64,000 nucleotides of DNA, from assembly GCF_041380365.1 (NCBI RefSeq), contig NZ_CP159981.1:620001-684000 (forward strand). Reading direction: 5' to 3'. Both the position numbers and the translations under genes were made by a program. The notes under the pieces were generated by a model. That model was not told the origin of the DNA and ran no database searches. It saw only the letters and a list, made by a program, of their open reading frames with translations. Position 1 is the stretch's first letter. Each line of letters starts with the position of its first letter. The stretch comes from Buchananella sp. 14KM1171. GTDB lineage: Bacteria > Actinomycetota > Actinomycetes > Actinomycetales > Actinomycetaceae. This document shows, one piece after another, positions 27,832 through 36,586 of the stretch.

Positions 27832-28608
27832 TCAGACCAGCCCGGAGGCCTTGGCGACCTCGCGGTAGTAGTCGGCCAGCTCCAGCTTGGAGCCGGCGGC
27901 CTCGTCCACGATGACCAGGGCGTCGGGGTGGTGCTGCATGATCGTGGCCGGCCACTTGGCGCTCACGCCGCCCTCGACCAGCTGACGGATCGCCTCCGCC
28001 TTGCCGGCACCCTGGGCGACCAGCACGAGCTTCTTGGCGCTCATGATGGTGGCCAGGCCTTGGGTGAGGCAGTGGGTGGGCACCTTGTCCAGGTCGCCGT
28101 CGAAGAAGCGGGCGTTGTCCTGGCGGGTCTGGGCGGTCAGCACACCCAGGTGGGTGCGGGAGGCCAGGGAGCCGCCGGGCTCGTTGAAGGCGATGTGGCC
28201 GTCGGAGCCGATGCCCAGGATCTGCAGGTCCACGCCGCCGGCGGCCGCGATCTTGGCCTCGTAGTCTGCGCAGGCCGCCTCCAGGTCCTCGGCGTTGCCG
28301 TCCGGGCCGTGCACGGCCTCCGGGCGCAGGTCCACCTTGGAGGCGATCTCGTTGTGGATCACGTTGCGGTAGCGCTCCGGGTGGTCCGGGTCGATTCCCA
28401 CGTACTCGTCCAGCATGAACGCGGTGGCCTGGGCGAAGGAGATCTGGCCGGCCTGGTAGCGCTTGATCAGCTCCGCGTAGGTGGACAGCGGGCTAGAGCC
28501 CGTGGCCAGGCCGATCACTGCGTTGGGCTTGGCCTCCAGCAGCTTCTGGTACTGGTCGGCGGCCAGCGCACCGATCGTTGCATCGTCGGGAACAATTACG
28601 ACGTCCAT
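27832..28608 (-). CDS. nagB: Glucosamine-6-phosphate deaminase
   Basis: The 258-residue enzyme converts glucosamine-6-phosphate to fructose-6-phosphate and ammonia, feeding amino sugars into glycolysis. Motifs include GLATGSSPLSTYAELI (substrate phosphate loop), the catalytic Asp in FMLDEYVGI, and GIGSDGHIAFNEPG with the active-site His. The length fits the short monomeric form rather than the 266-residue allosteric hexamer. The ATG at 28608 follows AAGGAGGAG. It appears to stand alone, with its own hairpin downstream; no nagA or transporter is adjacent. Confidence 0.93.
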   Translation of the reverse strand: MDVVIVPDDATIGALAADQYQKLLEAKPNAVIGLATGSSPLSTYAELIKRYQAGQISFAQATAFMLDEYVGIDPDHPERYRNVIHNEIASKVDLRPEAVHGPDGNAEDLEAACADYEAKIAAAGGVDLQILGIGSDGHIAFNEPGGSLASRTHLGVLTAQTRQDNARFFDGDLDKVPTHCLTQGLATIMSAKKLVLVAQGAGKAEAIRQLVEGGVSAKWPATIMQHHPDALVIVDEAAGSKLELADYYREVAKASGLV

Positions 28609-28725
28609 GGCGTACTCCTCCTTGCGGCCTCCGTGGCCGCCCCGGTCAACTTTAGGCCATTGCGGGCCCGATTCGGCCCGACCAGGGTCCCGCTCCTGTC
28701 CCCGGTCGGGCCTGCGCGGCGCCGC

Positions 28726-30471
28726 CTAGTGCTTGGGCCAGGAGCGCATCTTGGTCAGGAAGGCGACCTGGTTCTTGGCCAGGCCGGCGGTGCCGATGGC
28801 CGCGCCGGCCAGCGCCACCAGGATCCCGTAGACCACGGTCCCGGCGCCCAGCAGGCTCTGCCCCACCAGTGTGTCTGGGGTGAACAGGGAGGCGATCACG
28901 ATGGGGATGGACAAGACGCCCATCAGGGCAAAGACCACCAGTTGCACCACCAGGGTCAGGCCGCCCGCGCCCATGCCGGCGTTGTTGAAGGGCGAGGCCC
29001 CGGGCGGCGGGACGGGGTAGATGAAGTGGCCGGCCACGCCGTATGCCATGCCCATCATGGCCAGCGAGATCCCGACGTTTCCGCCCACGAATGCGGCTCC
29101 GTCCACCCCGAGGCCCAGCCGCCACGCCCCCAGCAGGGAGATGACCAGGACCAGCGGCAGGTAGCCGATGACGGAGGCCAGGAAGCGGCCCCGGATCTCC
29201 GCGCGCGGGCTGACTCCCGCAGAGATGTGGCTCCAGTAGGCGGTGGAGTCGTAGGCGATGTCTGCATGCACGGACTGCAGCACGAACGCGATGAAGAAGG
29301 TCAGGAAGGTGGGCAACGAGCTGAAGGCGAGGCCCACTCCCCCGCCGTCCCCAAAGGACTTCGATCCGCTCTCGATGATCACGGGGGCGGCCGCGATCAT
29401 GAGGGCGCTGAATCCGACCATCAGGACCGGCAGGGAGAGCCAGCGCGGGTCGCGGTACTTGTAGCGCAGGGAGCGTTCGGCGATGACGGCGGTGACGGGG
29501 TCGATGCCGGGCAGCTTGGCCAGCGCGTCGGCTAGCGCCCAGCTCCGCTTGGCCGTGCTGGACGACGCCCCACCCACCGCAGCGTTCTGACCGGCCTGCG
29601 GCGTGGCGGGCGCCTGGTCCACCGGGGTGTCCAGGTGGCGCTGGACTGCGGCGAGGTCCGCCTGTGCACGCCCGAGCGGGGCACCGAGCATGGCGGAGGG
29701 CAGCAGGCGCAGCCAGGCCCACCACAGCAGCGCGGTGGTGACCGCAGCGATGGCCACCTGGGCCACGGCCGCGCCTATGGCGCCCGTGGCCAGGGAGCCG
29801 GGAGCGGCCAAGCCGGCCCCGAACGGGGTCCAGGCCAGGACTGTGGCGACCTTGATCAGCAGCCCGCCAGAGATGTTCTCCATCAGCCCGGGCAGCACGA
29901 AGCCGATGCCCATGAGCGGGACCAGCAGGACCATTAGCACCATCGTGTTGCGGTCGCGTCCCTTGCGGGAGCGCCCGGCCCCGGCGAAGAAGGTCGTGCT
30001 GACGCGGGCCAGCAGCCAGCTGGTCAGCGTCGCCAGTGGCCAAATGACTGCCGCCAGGACGATCGCCTCCGGCTGAGCGGCCCGGGCCCAGGTCAGGATG
30101 GGCAGGCCCAGGATCAGAGCGGTGATCAGGCCGGGGATGCCCATGCCGCCGGCCAGCAGGAGCCCCAGGGCGAACCTGGGGGTGGCGGAGGTGTAGGGGG
30201 CAAAGTTACGCGGGTCAAGCGTGTTGTCCACGCCCGAGGCCAGCAGCGGGACGGTGGCCCAGCCGAGCACGATCGCCCCGCCCACCAACGTCAGCGCGGT
30301 GTGGGCAACGTGGACGGACTCATCGCCGACGAAGAACGCCGCCATGAACATTAATACGAGCCAGAACAGCCCGTACAGCCCGCCCAGGATCGCCAGGACC
30401 AGGCGCATGGTGCTCTGGGAGAGCATGCCTGCCAGCAGGCGGAACCTCAGTTTGACGAGGGTCGCAACCAC
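28726..30471 (-). CDS. ABC-2 type exporter permease, large
   Basis: The 581-residue protein has about twelve hydrophobic segments in two blocks, separated by a soluble loop near residues 270-330. The second block begins after ITAVIAERSLRYKYRDPRW, typical of actinobacterial ABC exporter permeases. The GTG at 30471 has GGAGGAGCTGAC upstream and overlaps the 3' end of the ATPase gene by 25 bp, so both form one transporter. The substrate cannot be told from sequence. Confidence 0.85.
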   Translation of the reverse strand: MVATLVKLRFRLLAGMLSQSTMRLVLAILGGLYGLFWLVLMFMAAFFVGDESVHVAHTALTLVGGAIVLGWATVPLLASGVDNTLDPRNFAPYTSATPRFALGLLLAGGMGIPGLITALILGLPILTWARAAQPEAIVLAAVIWPLATLTSWLLARVSTTFFAGAGRSRKGRDRNTMVLMVLLVPLMGIGFVLPGLMENISGGLLIKVATVLAWTPFGAGLAAPGSLATGAIGAAVAQVAIAAVTTALLWWAWLRLLPSAMLGAPLGRAQADLAAVQRHLDTPVDQAPATPQAGQNAAVGGASSSTAKRSWALADALAKLPGIDPVTAVIAERSLRYKYRDPRWLSLPVLMVGFSALMIAAAPVIIESGSKSFGDGGGVGLAFSSLPTFLTFFIAFVLQSVHADIAYDSTAYWSHISAGVSPRAEIRGRFLASVIGYLPLVLVISLLGAWRLGLGVDGAAFVGGNVGISLAMMGMAYGVAGHFIYPVPPPGASPFNNAGMGAGGLTLVVQLVVFALMGVLSIPIVIASLFTPDTLVGQSLLGAGTVVYGILVALAGAAIGTAGLAKNQVAFLTKMRSWPKH

Positions 30472-31433
30472 GTCAGCTCCTCCTGCTTGCCGTTTCCGCC
30501 CACCAAGGAGGCGAAGCGGTCATCTAGGGACATGCCGGCGGCAACGTCGGCCGTGGTACCGGCGGCCATGATCTGGCCGCGGTGGACGATTGCCACGTGG
30601 GTGCACAGCGCCTCCACGGTGGCCATGACGTGGCTGGAGAGCACGACGGTGCCGCCCTGGGCGGTGAAGTGCTGCAGCATGGTGCGAATGCCGGCGGCGG
30701 AGACGGGGTCTACCGCCTCGAAGGGCTCGTCGAGCACCAGCACGTCGGGCGAGTGCACCAGGGCGCAGGCCAGGGAGACCTTCTTGGTCATGCCGGCGCT
30801 GTAGTCGCCCACCTGCTTGCCTGCGGCCTCTTCCAGCCCGAGTACGCGCAGCAGCTGCTCGGTGCGCTCAGCGATGAGGTGAGGGGGCATGCCGCGCAAG
30901 CGCCCCACGTAGGTGATCAGGTCGCGGCCGCTCAGGCGGTCGAACAGGCGCATGCCGTCGGGCAGCACGCCCAGCTTGCGCTTGGCCTCCTCGGGGCGGC
31001 CCCACACGTCCACGCCGTGCACGGTCACCACGCCACCGTCGGGCTGCAGCAGCCCGGTGGCCATGTTCAGGGTGGTGGTCTTGCCGGCGCCGTTGGGGCC
31101 AACTACGCCGTAGAAGGAGCCGGCGGGGATGTCCAGGCTCAGGCCCGCCACGGCGACGTTCTGACCAAAGATCTTCACCAGGCCCCGCATGCTCAGCGCA
31201 GCCTGCGGGTCCACCGGGGGCAGCTGGCTCGGGGGCACCGCCTGGGCGGGGATGGCCACCGGGGGCGGCAGCTGCGGGGAACCTGGAGCGGCCTGCGGGG
31301 CGAACTGCGGGGCGAACTGCGGGGCGAACTGAGCGCCACCTTGTGCCGCCATCGCCTGGGCGGGCGCTCCTTGCGGGGCGACTGGGGGCTGGTTGGAGGG
31401 CTGAGGGATACCAGAACTCATGCTCAAAACCAT
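30447..31433 (-). CDS. ABC exporter ATPase with Pro/Gln-rich N-terminal extension
   Basis: The 328-residue ATPase has Walker A GPNGAGKTT, a Q-loop region VLPDGMRLFDRLSGRDLI, a signature that reads YSAGM, and Walker B VLVLDEPFEAVDP. The first ~75 residues are an unusual low-complexity head with four consecutive FAPQ units (QFAPQFAPQFAPQ, the last variant APQAAPG). The start is either ATG 31433 or ATG 31421; neither has a Shine-Dalgarno, and the first lies in the palindrome TAACCATATGGTTA (31427-31440), so leaderless translation is possible. It is cotranscribed with the permease. Confidence 0.87.
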   Translation of the reverse strand: MVLSMSSGIPQPSNQPPVAPQGAPAQAMAAQGGAQFAPQFAPQFAPQAAPGSPQLPPPVAIPAQAVPPSQLPPVDPQAALSMRGLVKIFGQNVAVAGLSLDIPAGSFYGVVGPNGAGKTTTLNMATGLLQPDGGVVTVHGVDVWGRPEEAKRKLGVLPDGMRLFDRLSGRDLITYVGRLRGMPPHLIAERTEQLLRVLGLEEAAGKQVGDYSAGMTKKVSLACALVHSPDVLVLDEPFEAVDPVSAAGIRTMLQHFTAQGGTVVLSSHVMATVEALCTHVAIVHRGQIMAAGTTADVAAGMSLDDRFASLVGGNGKQEELTWLRPSSN

Positions 31434-31510
31434 ATGGTTAGCCGCGCTAGCCGCGCTTCCTTCCAGGGGCGGAAACGCCAGCGGCGGCCCGGTCCTCCCC
31501 GCGGACGAAT

Positions 31511-31553
31511 AGAGCAGGTGGGCACCGGGTTGAACCCGGTGCCCACCTGCTCT
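31511..31553 (-). terminator. Long perfect hairpin after hup
   Basis: A 21-nt arm starting AGAGCAGGTGGGCACCGGG meets its exact complement with an almost absent loop (31532). It lies 60 bp beyond the leftward hup stop and 78 bp before the ABC ATPase start, so it should separate the two units. Confidence 0.8.
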
Positions 31554-31613
31554 TCCTGCTTCAGCGCTACCTCAGTGTCGCGCCCCTGCAGATGCTCCCC
31601 TTGCGGGGAGAGG

Positions 31614-31895
31614 TCACTTGGCGATGGCCTTCTTCAGGGTGGAGCCAGCGGAGACCTTCACGCCGAAGCCAGCGGGGATCTTGATCTCCTCGCCGGTGCG
31701 CGGGTTGCGGCCGGTGCGGGCGGCGCGGGCCACGCGCTCGATGGACAGCAGACCGGTGATCTTGACCGGCTCGCCCTTGGACAGGGACTCGATGACGACC
31801 TCCTGGAAGGCGGCGATGGCGGCGTCAGCCTGGGCCTTGGTCAGGTCGGTGCGCTCGGCGATGGCGGCAATCAGCTCAGTGCGGTTGACGGACAT
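31614..31895 (-). CDS. hup: HU-family nucleoid protein
   Basis: The 93-residue protein has the full HU fold: MSVNRTELIAAIAERTDLTK, the DNA-binding arm around RTGRNPRTGEEIKIPAG, and the end KVSAGSTLKKAIAK. It lacks the Lys/Ala-rich tail found in mycobacterial and streptomycete HU, so it resembles the short Actinomyces/Bifidobacterium type. The ATG at 31895 has AGAGGA six bases upstream; an upstream frame extension lacks a site. The 250 bp in front should carry its promoter. Confidence 0.95.
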   Translation of the reverse strand: MSVNRTELIAAIAERTDLTKAQADAAIAAFQEVVIESLSKGEPVKITGLLSIERVARAARTGRNPRTGEEIKIPAGFGVKVSAGSTLKKAIAK

Positions 31896-32145
31896 GTCAA
31901 TCCTCTCGTCTGTGGTTCGGTAATTACCGCGAAGCGTCGCGGCCCGTTGTGGCTTGACACTACGCAATGAAGCGCGTGGAGACCACGATTTGAGGGGAAT
32001 TTCCGGCATCTAAGCGGGAAAAGTAACACCCCCAAGCCCTCATTCTGACACCGCACACCTCAGACGTCAGAACGATGTGGGTATTGCGTCCCTGGCGCTC
32101 GGACTTTTCCGCACCCTGCCAGCGAAAAGACAGGGCACCCTTGCC

Positions 32146-32877
32146 TCACCGCTCGGGGCGGAAGATCTCCGTGGACGTGCCCAGCTCCGGGCCCACCCCG
32201 CCGGCGCGACGCCACGCCTCCCGGTCGTCGCGCGGCTGGTTCGGGTCCCGCCCGGTCACCACCTCGTCAGCCCCGAAGGGAGCAACGCCCTGCTGGTCGC
32301 CCACCTCGTCCAGGTCCGTGCGCAGCAGGTGCATGGCGGCGTCGGCGCGCACCAGCGCCTCGCACATCGCCTCCGCGCCCTCCTGCATGCCCTCGGTGGG
32401 GACAAAAACGCCGTCGTGCAGATGGGTGGGAGCGAAGGGAATCATCACCTGCTCGCGCACCACCATCATCTGCATGGCCACCAGCACCGGCGTGAGGGAC
32501 TCGGCCGCCCGCACGCCCCCGGACATGGTGGCGCCGTAGGAGACAACACTGACCGGCTTGAACGCCCACTCCCGTGCCAGGTAGTCGATGGCGTTCTTCA
32601 AGATCGCCGGGTAGCCACGGTTGTACTCCGGCATGACCACGATGAAGGCGTCCAGCGCGTCGATCCGCTTGGACCACTCCACGGTGTGCGGGTTGACGTA
32701 GCGGCGCAGGCGGGGCAGCTCCGGCTCGTCGAACAGCGGGAGGTTAACCTCCTTCAGGTTGATCCGCTCCACCTGGAAGGCGCCGCAGCGCCTGGCCACC
32801 GCCTCGATCCAGTCCGCGATCGGGTCGCCGTGCCTGCGCGCCGACGCCGCCGCGTTTATGATCCCAAGCCTAATCAT
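32146..32877 (-). CDS. NAD(P)H-dependent FMN reductase-like flavoprotein
   Basis: The 243-residue protein starts IRLGIINAAASARRHGDPIADW, with the flavodoxin-like phosphate loop, and has MPEYNRGYPAILKNAIDYL and VSVVSYGATMSGG, standard for the NADPH-dependent FMN reductase (ChrR/AzoR-like) family. A C-terminal extension of ~60 residues ends in a polar tail. It likely reduces quinones or azo/metal substrates with FMN. The ATG at 32877 has GGAAAGGAC upstream. It seems monocistronic. Confidence 0.85.
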   Translation of the reverse strand: MIRLGIINAAASARRHGDPIADWIEAVARRCGAFQVERINLKEVNLPLFDEPELPRLRRYVNPHTVEWSKRIDALDAFIVVMPEYNRGYPAILKNAIDYLAREWAFKPVSVVSYGATMSGGVRAAESLTPVLVAMQMMVVREQVMIPFAPTHLHDGVFVPTEGMQEGAEAMCEALVRADAAMHLLRTDLDEVGDQQGVAPFGADEVVTGRDPNQPRDDREAWRRAGGVGPELGTSTEIFRPER

Positions 32878-33028
32878 GGGGGTCCTTTCCCTGGTGGGCC
32901 GACTCCCTGGCGGGCCGCACTGCCCGGCCACTCGGATCCGACCGACGAACTGCGCCTAGCCTACGCTGCCCGCCTTGCCGCGTTCGCGACCCGCAACCGA
33001 CCGGGGCCCGTGGGATCGCCCACCCTCA

Positions 33029-33196
33029 CTGCGGCCGCACACTCCGGGCGGCCAGTAGGACGACGTCGGCCACCCACCCCTCCACGCTGCGGCCGCACAT
33101 TCAGAGCGGCCATGGGGACGACGTCGGCCACCCACGCCCCCACGCTGCGGCCGCACATTCAGGGCGGCCATGGGGACGACGTCGGCCACCCACACC
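33029..33196. repeat. Three tandem copies of a 58-bp unit with GACGACGTCGGCC
   Basis: Units begin CTGCGGCCGC at 33029, 33087 and 33145 and each ends with GGACGACGTCGGCCACCCA. They fill much of the 336 bp gap between the FMN reductase start and the acetyltransferase stop. The GGCCGACGT core (minus strand) matches the 60-bp repeat at 18301 and motifs at 48.3 kb. Confidence 0.9.
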
Positions 33197-33213
33197 CCAC
33201 CCGCACCGCCGAC

Positions 33214-33801
33214 CTAGCTCTTGGCCGCCCAGTACTCGCGCTCCAGAATGCCCATCTGCACCTGGTCGTGGTAGGCGCCCGCGTGGAAAACCGCCTCACG
33301 GCGCACGCCCTCGCGCACAAAGCCGCAGCGCTCGTAGGCGCGCAGGGCGGCATCGTTGTAGGCCCAGGCGGTCAGCTCGATCTTGTGCAGACCCAGCTCC
33401 TCAAACCCGTAGGCCAGCATCAGGCGCGTGGCCGCCGAGCCGTAGCCCAGCCCCACGTGCTCCGGGCCAATGATGATCGCAAACGTGCCCGTGCGCGTCA
33501 CCGGCCCGATCCCCCACATGGTCACGTGCCCCACCAGGGTGTCGCCCACCATCACCGAAAAGCCGACGCTCGAGGTAGTGGCATTCGAGCTCCACTGCCG
33601 AAACTGCTCCACGATCGCGGACAGCGGGCGCGGCTTAACCACGTCCTGCTGCAACACCGCCCAATCCGGGCGCTGCCACCACTGCGCCAAGGTCACGAAG
33701 TGCTCCTCCGTGCTGGGCACCAGTCGCACGTGGCCCGCCTGCATCAGGGCGCTCCCGTAGGCGCGAGCGGACTGGCCGTCGCGGATCTCGACACTCTCCA
33801 T
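33214..33801 (-). CDS. GNAT acetyltransferase, RimJ/RimL-like
   Basis: The 195-residue enzyme shows the GNAT core with the acetyl-CoA loop GLGYGSAATRLMLAYGFEEL, then HKIELTAWAYNDAALRAYERCGF and a final strand with EGVRREAVF. It acetylates an amine from acetyl-CoA; the substrate is unknown. The ATG at 33801 follows AGAAGGGA. In front lies a G-rich low-complexity stretch (GGGCGGACGGTGG repeats) of about 100 bp. Confidence 0.87.
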   Translation of the reverse strand: MESVEIRDGQSARAYGSALMQAGHVRLVPSTEEHFVTLAQWWQRPDWAVLQQDVVKPRPLSAIVEQFRQWSSNATTSSVGFSVMVGDTLVGHVTMWGIGPVTRTGTFAIIIGPEHVGLGYGSAATRLMLAYGFEELGLHKIELTAWAYNDAALRAYERCGFVREGVRREAVFHAGAYHDQVQMGILEREYWAAKS

Positions 33802-33904
33802 GTGGGTCTTCCCTTCTGGGCTTGCCGCCGGCGGTGGGCGGACGCTGATGGGCGGGCGGGCGGCGGTGGGCGGACGGTGGTGGGCGGACGGTGGCCGTGC
33901 GCCT

Positions 33905-34207
33905 CTAAAAGTAGCGGTAGGCGCGATCGTAGGCGGCGAAGAACTCCCCCGCGCCCTCGTACGGGTCCGGGTGCGCGCCGCGCTCGAAGGCGTAAGAGTC
34001 CAGGCCCCGAGCCGGGATCCCGTGCACCGTGAAGCGCAGCGCCTTCCAGGCGCGCACGTACTCGCGCGTCCCCCGGGCCGAAGACAGGCGCTCCAGCAGC
34101 GCCGGATCAAAGCGCAGCTTGTGCCGGGCCGCCACCTCGAACCAGGCGGTGGCGGCCGCGAGCGCGTCGGCCCGATTCAGCATCGCGCGGACCGGAAGCC
34201 AGGCCAT
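33905..34207 (-). CDS. Hypothetical 100-aa protein
   Basis: Starting at ATG 34207 with an excellent AGGAAGGAG eight bases upstream, this reads MAWLPVRAMLNRADAL... and ends FFAAYDRAYRYF. It is predicted soluble and mostly helical, with no cysteine pairs, membrane segment or family I recognise. Codons have the high third-position GC of real genes here. An alternative ATG at 34243 adds 12 residues but has no ribosome site. It sits between the GNAT gene and the GyrI-like gene in the same orientation. Confidence 0.6.
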   Translation of the reverse strand: MAWLPVRAMLNRADALAAATAWFEVAARHKLRFDPALLERLSSARGTREYVRAWKALRFTVHGIPARGLDSYAFERGAHPDPYEGAGEFFAAYDRAYRYF

Positions 34208-34272
34208 CGGGGCGACTCCTTCCTGCGGCAGGGGCTCGAACATTGGCGTATTGCGGGCGGGCGCGCTGCTGG

Positions 34273-34357
34273 GGGCGGCGGGCGGGGCGTCGTCCCTCGC
34301 AACAGGCGCCTAGCCGGGCGACCCACCGCTCGGGGCGGCGGGCGGGGCGTCGTCCCT
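34273..34357. repeat. Two copies of a GGCGGGGCGTCGTCCCT motif 60 bp apart
   Basis: GGCGGCGGGCGGGGCGTCGT followed by CCCT occurs at 34274 and 34334. The second copy touches the stop codon of the GyrI-like gene. On the minus strand it reads AGGGACGACGCCCCGCC, close to the motif family at 42.0 and 48.3 kb. Confidence 0.75.
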
Positions 34358-34988
34358 AATTGTGGCGGATCGGCAGGCGTAGCACGGTCCTGAGGCGATC
34401 GGGCCCCGCGCTCCTGGCGTCGCTCAGGTAAATCTCGTGGTGCAGGCGGGTGGGCGAGTAGTCAAGCGCGAAACCCTGCTCGAGCGCGAAGGCGCGCATG
34501 GCGGCGACCGTGGCGGGCTCGTCGTCGAAGGCGCCGGTGTGCATGCACTGGACACACAGGCCCTCGTCGTAGCGGAAGAACTCCACGGTGGAGAAGTCCC
34601 GGTCCTTCTTGCTCGCGGCCTCCCGGACCGCCCAGTCGAAGTCCGCGTCGGTGACAAAGTCCGGCAGGCGGATCGCCAGGATCCACTTGAGGGCGTCCTT
34701 GCGGGTCAGGTCCAGCTCCGCCACGCCGTCCTGCCACCAAAACCCCTCCAGCGGAGGGACCACGAAGTCGAAGAACCAATCAATCTGGCGCGGGCCCTGC
34801 CTCGACATCTTGATCGCGAAAACCACGTGGTAGAGCAGCTCGATCGCCAACTGAAAGCGTCCGCTCGGGTCCATCGGGGCGCCGTGCCCGCGCACCGCCG
34901 CGAAGTTCATGGGCGGCACGGTGACGACGCCGGGCGTGGTCTTGGGCGAATAGAGCTCCGGGAATTCCTGCTTGAAATCGAAGGCCAC
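34356..34988 (-). CDS. GyrI-like small-molecule-binding protein
   Basis: The 210-residue protein matches the stand-alone GyrI-like family: FDFKQEFPELYSPKTTPGVV, then VPPMNFAAVRGHGAP and AIELLYHVVFAIKMS, with a second SHS2-like half containing KWILAIRLPDFV and the conserved acidic/aromatic pocket residues. Such proteins bind or hydrolyse small hydrophobic or cationic compounds, and some act as cyclopropanoid cyclopropyl hydrolases; the ligand here is unknown. The GTG at 34988 follows AGGGGGGAG. It appears monocistronic. Confidence 0.85.
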   Translation of the reverse strand: MAFDFKQEFPELYSPKTTPGVVTVPPMNFAAVRGHGAPMDPSGRFQLAIELLYHVVFAIKMSRQGPRQIDWFFDFVVPPLEGFWWQDGVAELDLTRKDALKWILAIRLPDFVTDADFDWAVREAASKKDRDFSTVEFFRYDEGLCVQCMHTGAFDDEPATVAAMRAFALEQGFALDYSPTRLHHEIYLSDARSAGPDRLRTVLRLPIRHN

Positions 34989-35241
34989 GGCTCCCCCCTC
35001 TCTCCTATGTGCGCAGCCTATCGGGTGTCGAGGGGGCGGGGGCGGGGAATCGACCGTTGGCCCGGGAGCGGGAGCGGGAGGGAGCGCTAACGGGAGCGGG
35101 AGGGCGTGCTAGCGCGGCCGGTGGGAGCGGCGCGCGGACCGGGTGGGGCGGGTGCTAGCGGACCTGGCGGGGCGGTGCGCGGACCGGGCGGGGCAGTGCG
35201 CGGAATGGAGCGGCGCGAGGTGCGCTACCGCGCGCGCTTAC
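34989..35241. other. GC-rich low-complexity intergenic stretch
   Basis: This 253 bp gap holds repeated GGGAGCGGGAG and GGCGGGGC(A/G)GTGCGCGGA units without clean period. No gene or terminator was recognised. Confidence 0.5.
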
Positions 35242-35565
35242 TCATGCGCGCGGGCGCGCGGTCTTCTTGGGGGAGGGAAGATCGTCGTGCACTGCGGCCA
35301 CCAGCCTGGCCACCACGGCTGAATCCTCGACGTCCACCAAGATCATCGGCTTTCCGCCCTCGTAGGGCAGCTCCATTCGCGCATCCGGCAGCAACTCCAG
35401 GGCGGTTTTCGTGGGCTTGAGCATAAAGCGGTCGTCGTAGATGCCACCGACCACCTTCCCGCGCAGGTAGATGACGTACTCCCCCATCATCCTGCGGTGA
35501 GCGACGCCGTCCAGACCCCTGAGCAGGTCCAGCACGTAGTCCAGGTATTCCTTGGTAGACGACAC
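35242..35565 (-). CDS. TfoX/Sxy N-terminal domain protein
   Basis: The 107-residue protein is a single TfoX_N domain: EYLDYVLDLLRGLDGVAHRRMMGEY, IYLRGKVVGGIYDDRFMLKP and ELPYEGGKPMILVD. In gamma-proteobacteria TfoX promotes competence gene expression with CRP, but stand-alone N-domain proteins are widespread and uncharacterised. The GTG at 35565 follows GAGGGAGG by 7 bp; an upstream frame start would add 13 Gly/Arg-rich residues. A Lys/Arg/Ala tail ends the protein. Confidence 0.82.
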   Translation of the reverse strand: MSSTKEYLDYVLDLLRGLDGVAHRRMMGEYVIYLRGKVVGGIYDDRFMLKPTKTALELLPDARMELPYEGGKPMILVDVEDSAVVARLVAAVHDDLPSPKKTARPRA

Positions 35566-35666
35566 TTTGGGCCTCCCTCGTCGGCCGCCTTGAAGGAGCG
35601 ACACCGTTTAGGGACCATTGTGCGCTTCGAGCGGGGACTCCCGTAGGAAAACCGGGCGGGCCGGAG

Positions 35667-35836
35667 TGGCACCGAGCGCACAAGCGTACGGTCGGGGTAC
35701 ATCCGACCGATCGGGGGCGCGGCACCAAGCGGTCGCACGTACCCCGTTGCAGCATTTGCGAGCTTGGGGGCGCGAGGATGGGCTCGGGATAGCGCCGCAA
35801 GCCCCGTTGGTGTTCAGCCGCCCCTACGGGGCGACT
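35667..35836 (+). repeat. Dispersed palindromic element, copy 2 (full length)
   Basis: It opens TGGCACCGAGCG, holds the hairpin pair CGGGGTACATCCGACCG and CGGTCGCACGTACCCCG, then GCAGCATTTGCGAGCTTGGG, then AGCCGCCCCTACGGGGCGAC. About 165 bp are shared in the same orientation with 41143-41312. It marks the left edge of the lower-GC region. Confidence 0.9.
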
Positions 35837-36053
35837 TACAAGGAAGACACAAGCACTCGCACATCGCGCATTTTGCGGGAGCGTGTTTTCTGCTTGATTC
35901 TGCGCAATTTCCGACCGCCGGGCGCTGCTTTCCCGCGAACCTATCTCCGCGACTCCCTTGCCGCGCTGACACCACAGGACGACAAAAAGGTGGATGACGA
36001 GCCAGACTCTCCGCTGCCCGCCGTTCGCGCATGAAGAGTTCTTCGCGCCCCAA

Positions 36054-36085
36054 CACCGGCACCGGCACCGGCACCGGCACCGGCA
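36054..36085. repeat. Hexanucleotide (ACCGGC) repeat
   Basis: Five uninterrupted ACCGGC units lie right beside the stop codon of the SRPBCC gene (36087). The rest of the 35837-36053 gap holds no gene I can support. Confidence 0.85.
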
Positions 36086-36086
36086 G

Positions 36087-36503
36087 TCAGCCATAGCGTG
36101 ATTGAAGCTCAGCTCGGAGATCGCGGAAATAGCGGGCTTGATAGGTCACTAGGAATCGTTTAGCAACCCACCTCGGAAATAGCCTGCGGCGAAACTTCAC
36201 GGTTTCTACGGAGGTGACATGACAGCCGCCTTTTCCCTTTGATTCAAAGGTTCCACGCCACACACCAGTCAGAGTTGGCGAATCCATTTGAAACTCCCAG
36301 ATTCGAAGTTCTTCGAGGCGTGTGGCACAAAACCGTATGACCTTCCCCTTCTTGGGGGTCTCGATAAATCGCTGTTCGTCAACAACCTTGCATTCTGATA
36401 GATCACTGCGCCATTGCCAACGCTTCAGGTCGGTAACCACCTGCCAAACCTGCTTCGGAGTATAGGGAAGCTCTTCCTCCCAGACGACGATTACTTCACC
36501 CAT
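36087..36503 (-). CDS. SRPBCC/START-like domain protein, low GC
   Basis: The 138-residue protein has the polyketide-cyclase/SRPBCC fold: VWEEELPYTPKQVWQVVTDL at the first strand and helix, central strands with RFIETPKKGKVIRFCATRLE and VWRGTFESKGKG, and a C-terminal helix WVAKRFLVTYQARYFRDLR. It should bind a hydrophobic ligand or act as a cyclase; no partner is visible. By eye its GC is near 50%, well below the ~70% of its surroundings, which points to acquisition by transfer. The ATG at 36503 has GGAGAG immediately upstream; a TTG at 36515 is an alternative. Confidence 0.8.
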   Translation of the reverse strand: MGEVIVVWEEELPYTPKQVWQVVTDLKRWQWRSDLSECKVVDEQRFIETPKKGKVIRFCATRLEELRIWEFQMDSPTLTGVWRGTFESKGKGGCHVTSVETVKFRRRLFPRWVAKRFLVTYQARYFRDLRAELQSRYG

Positions 36504-36586
36504 TCTCTCCGCCAAGGTTCGACACCATTCTCGTACCAGAGGTGATAGTTGTTATGGCAAAGGACGGCAGCAACCACAATGAGCAC

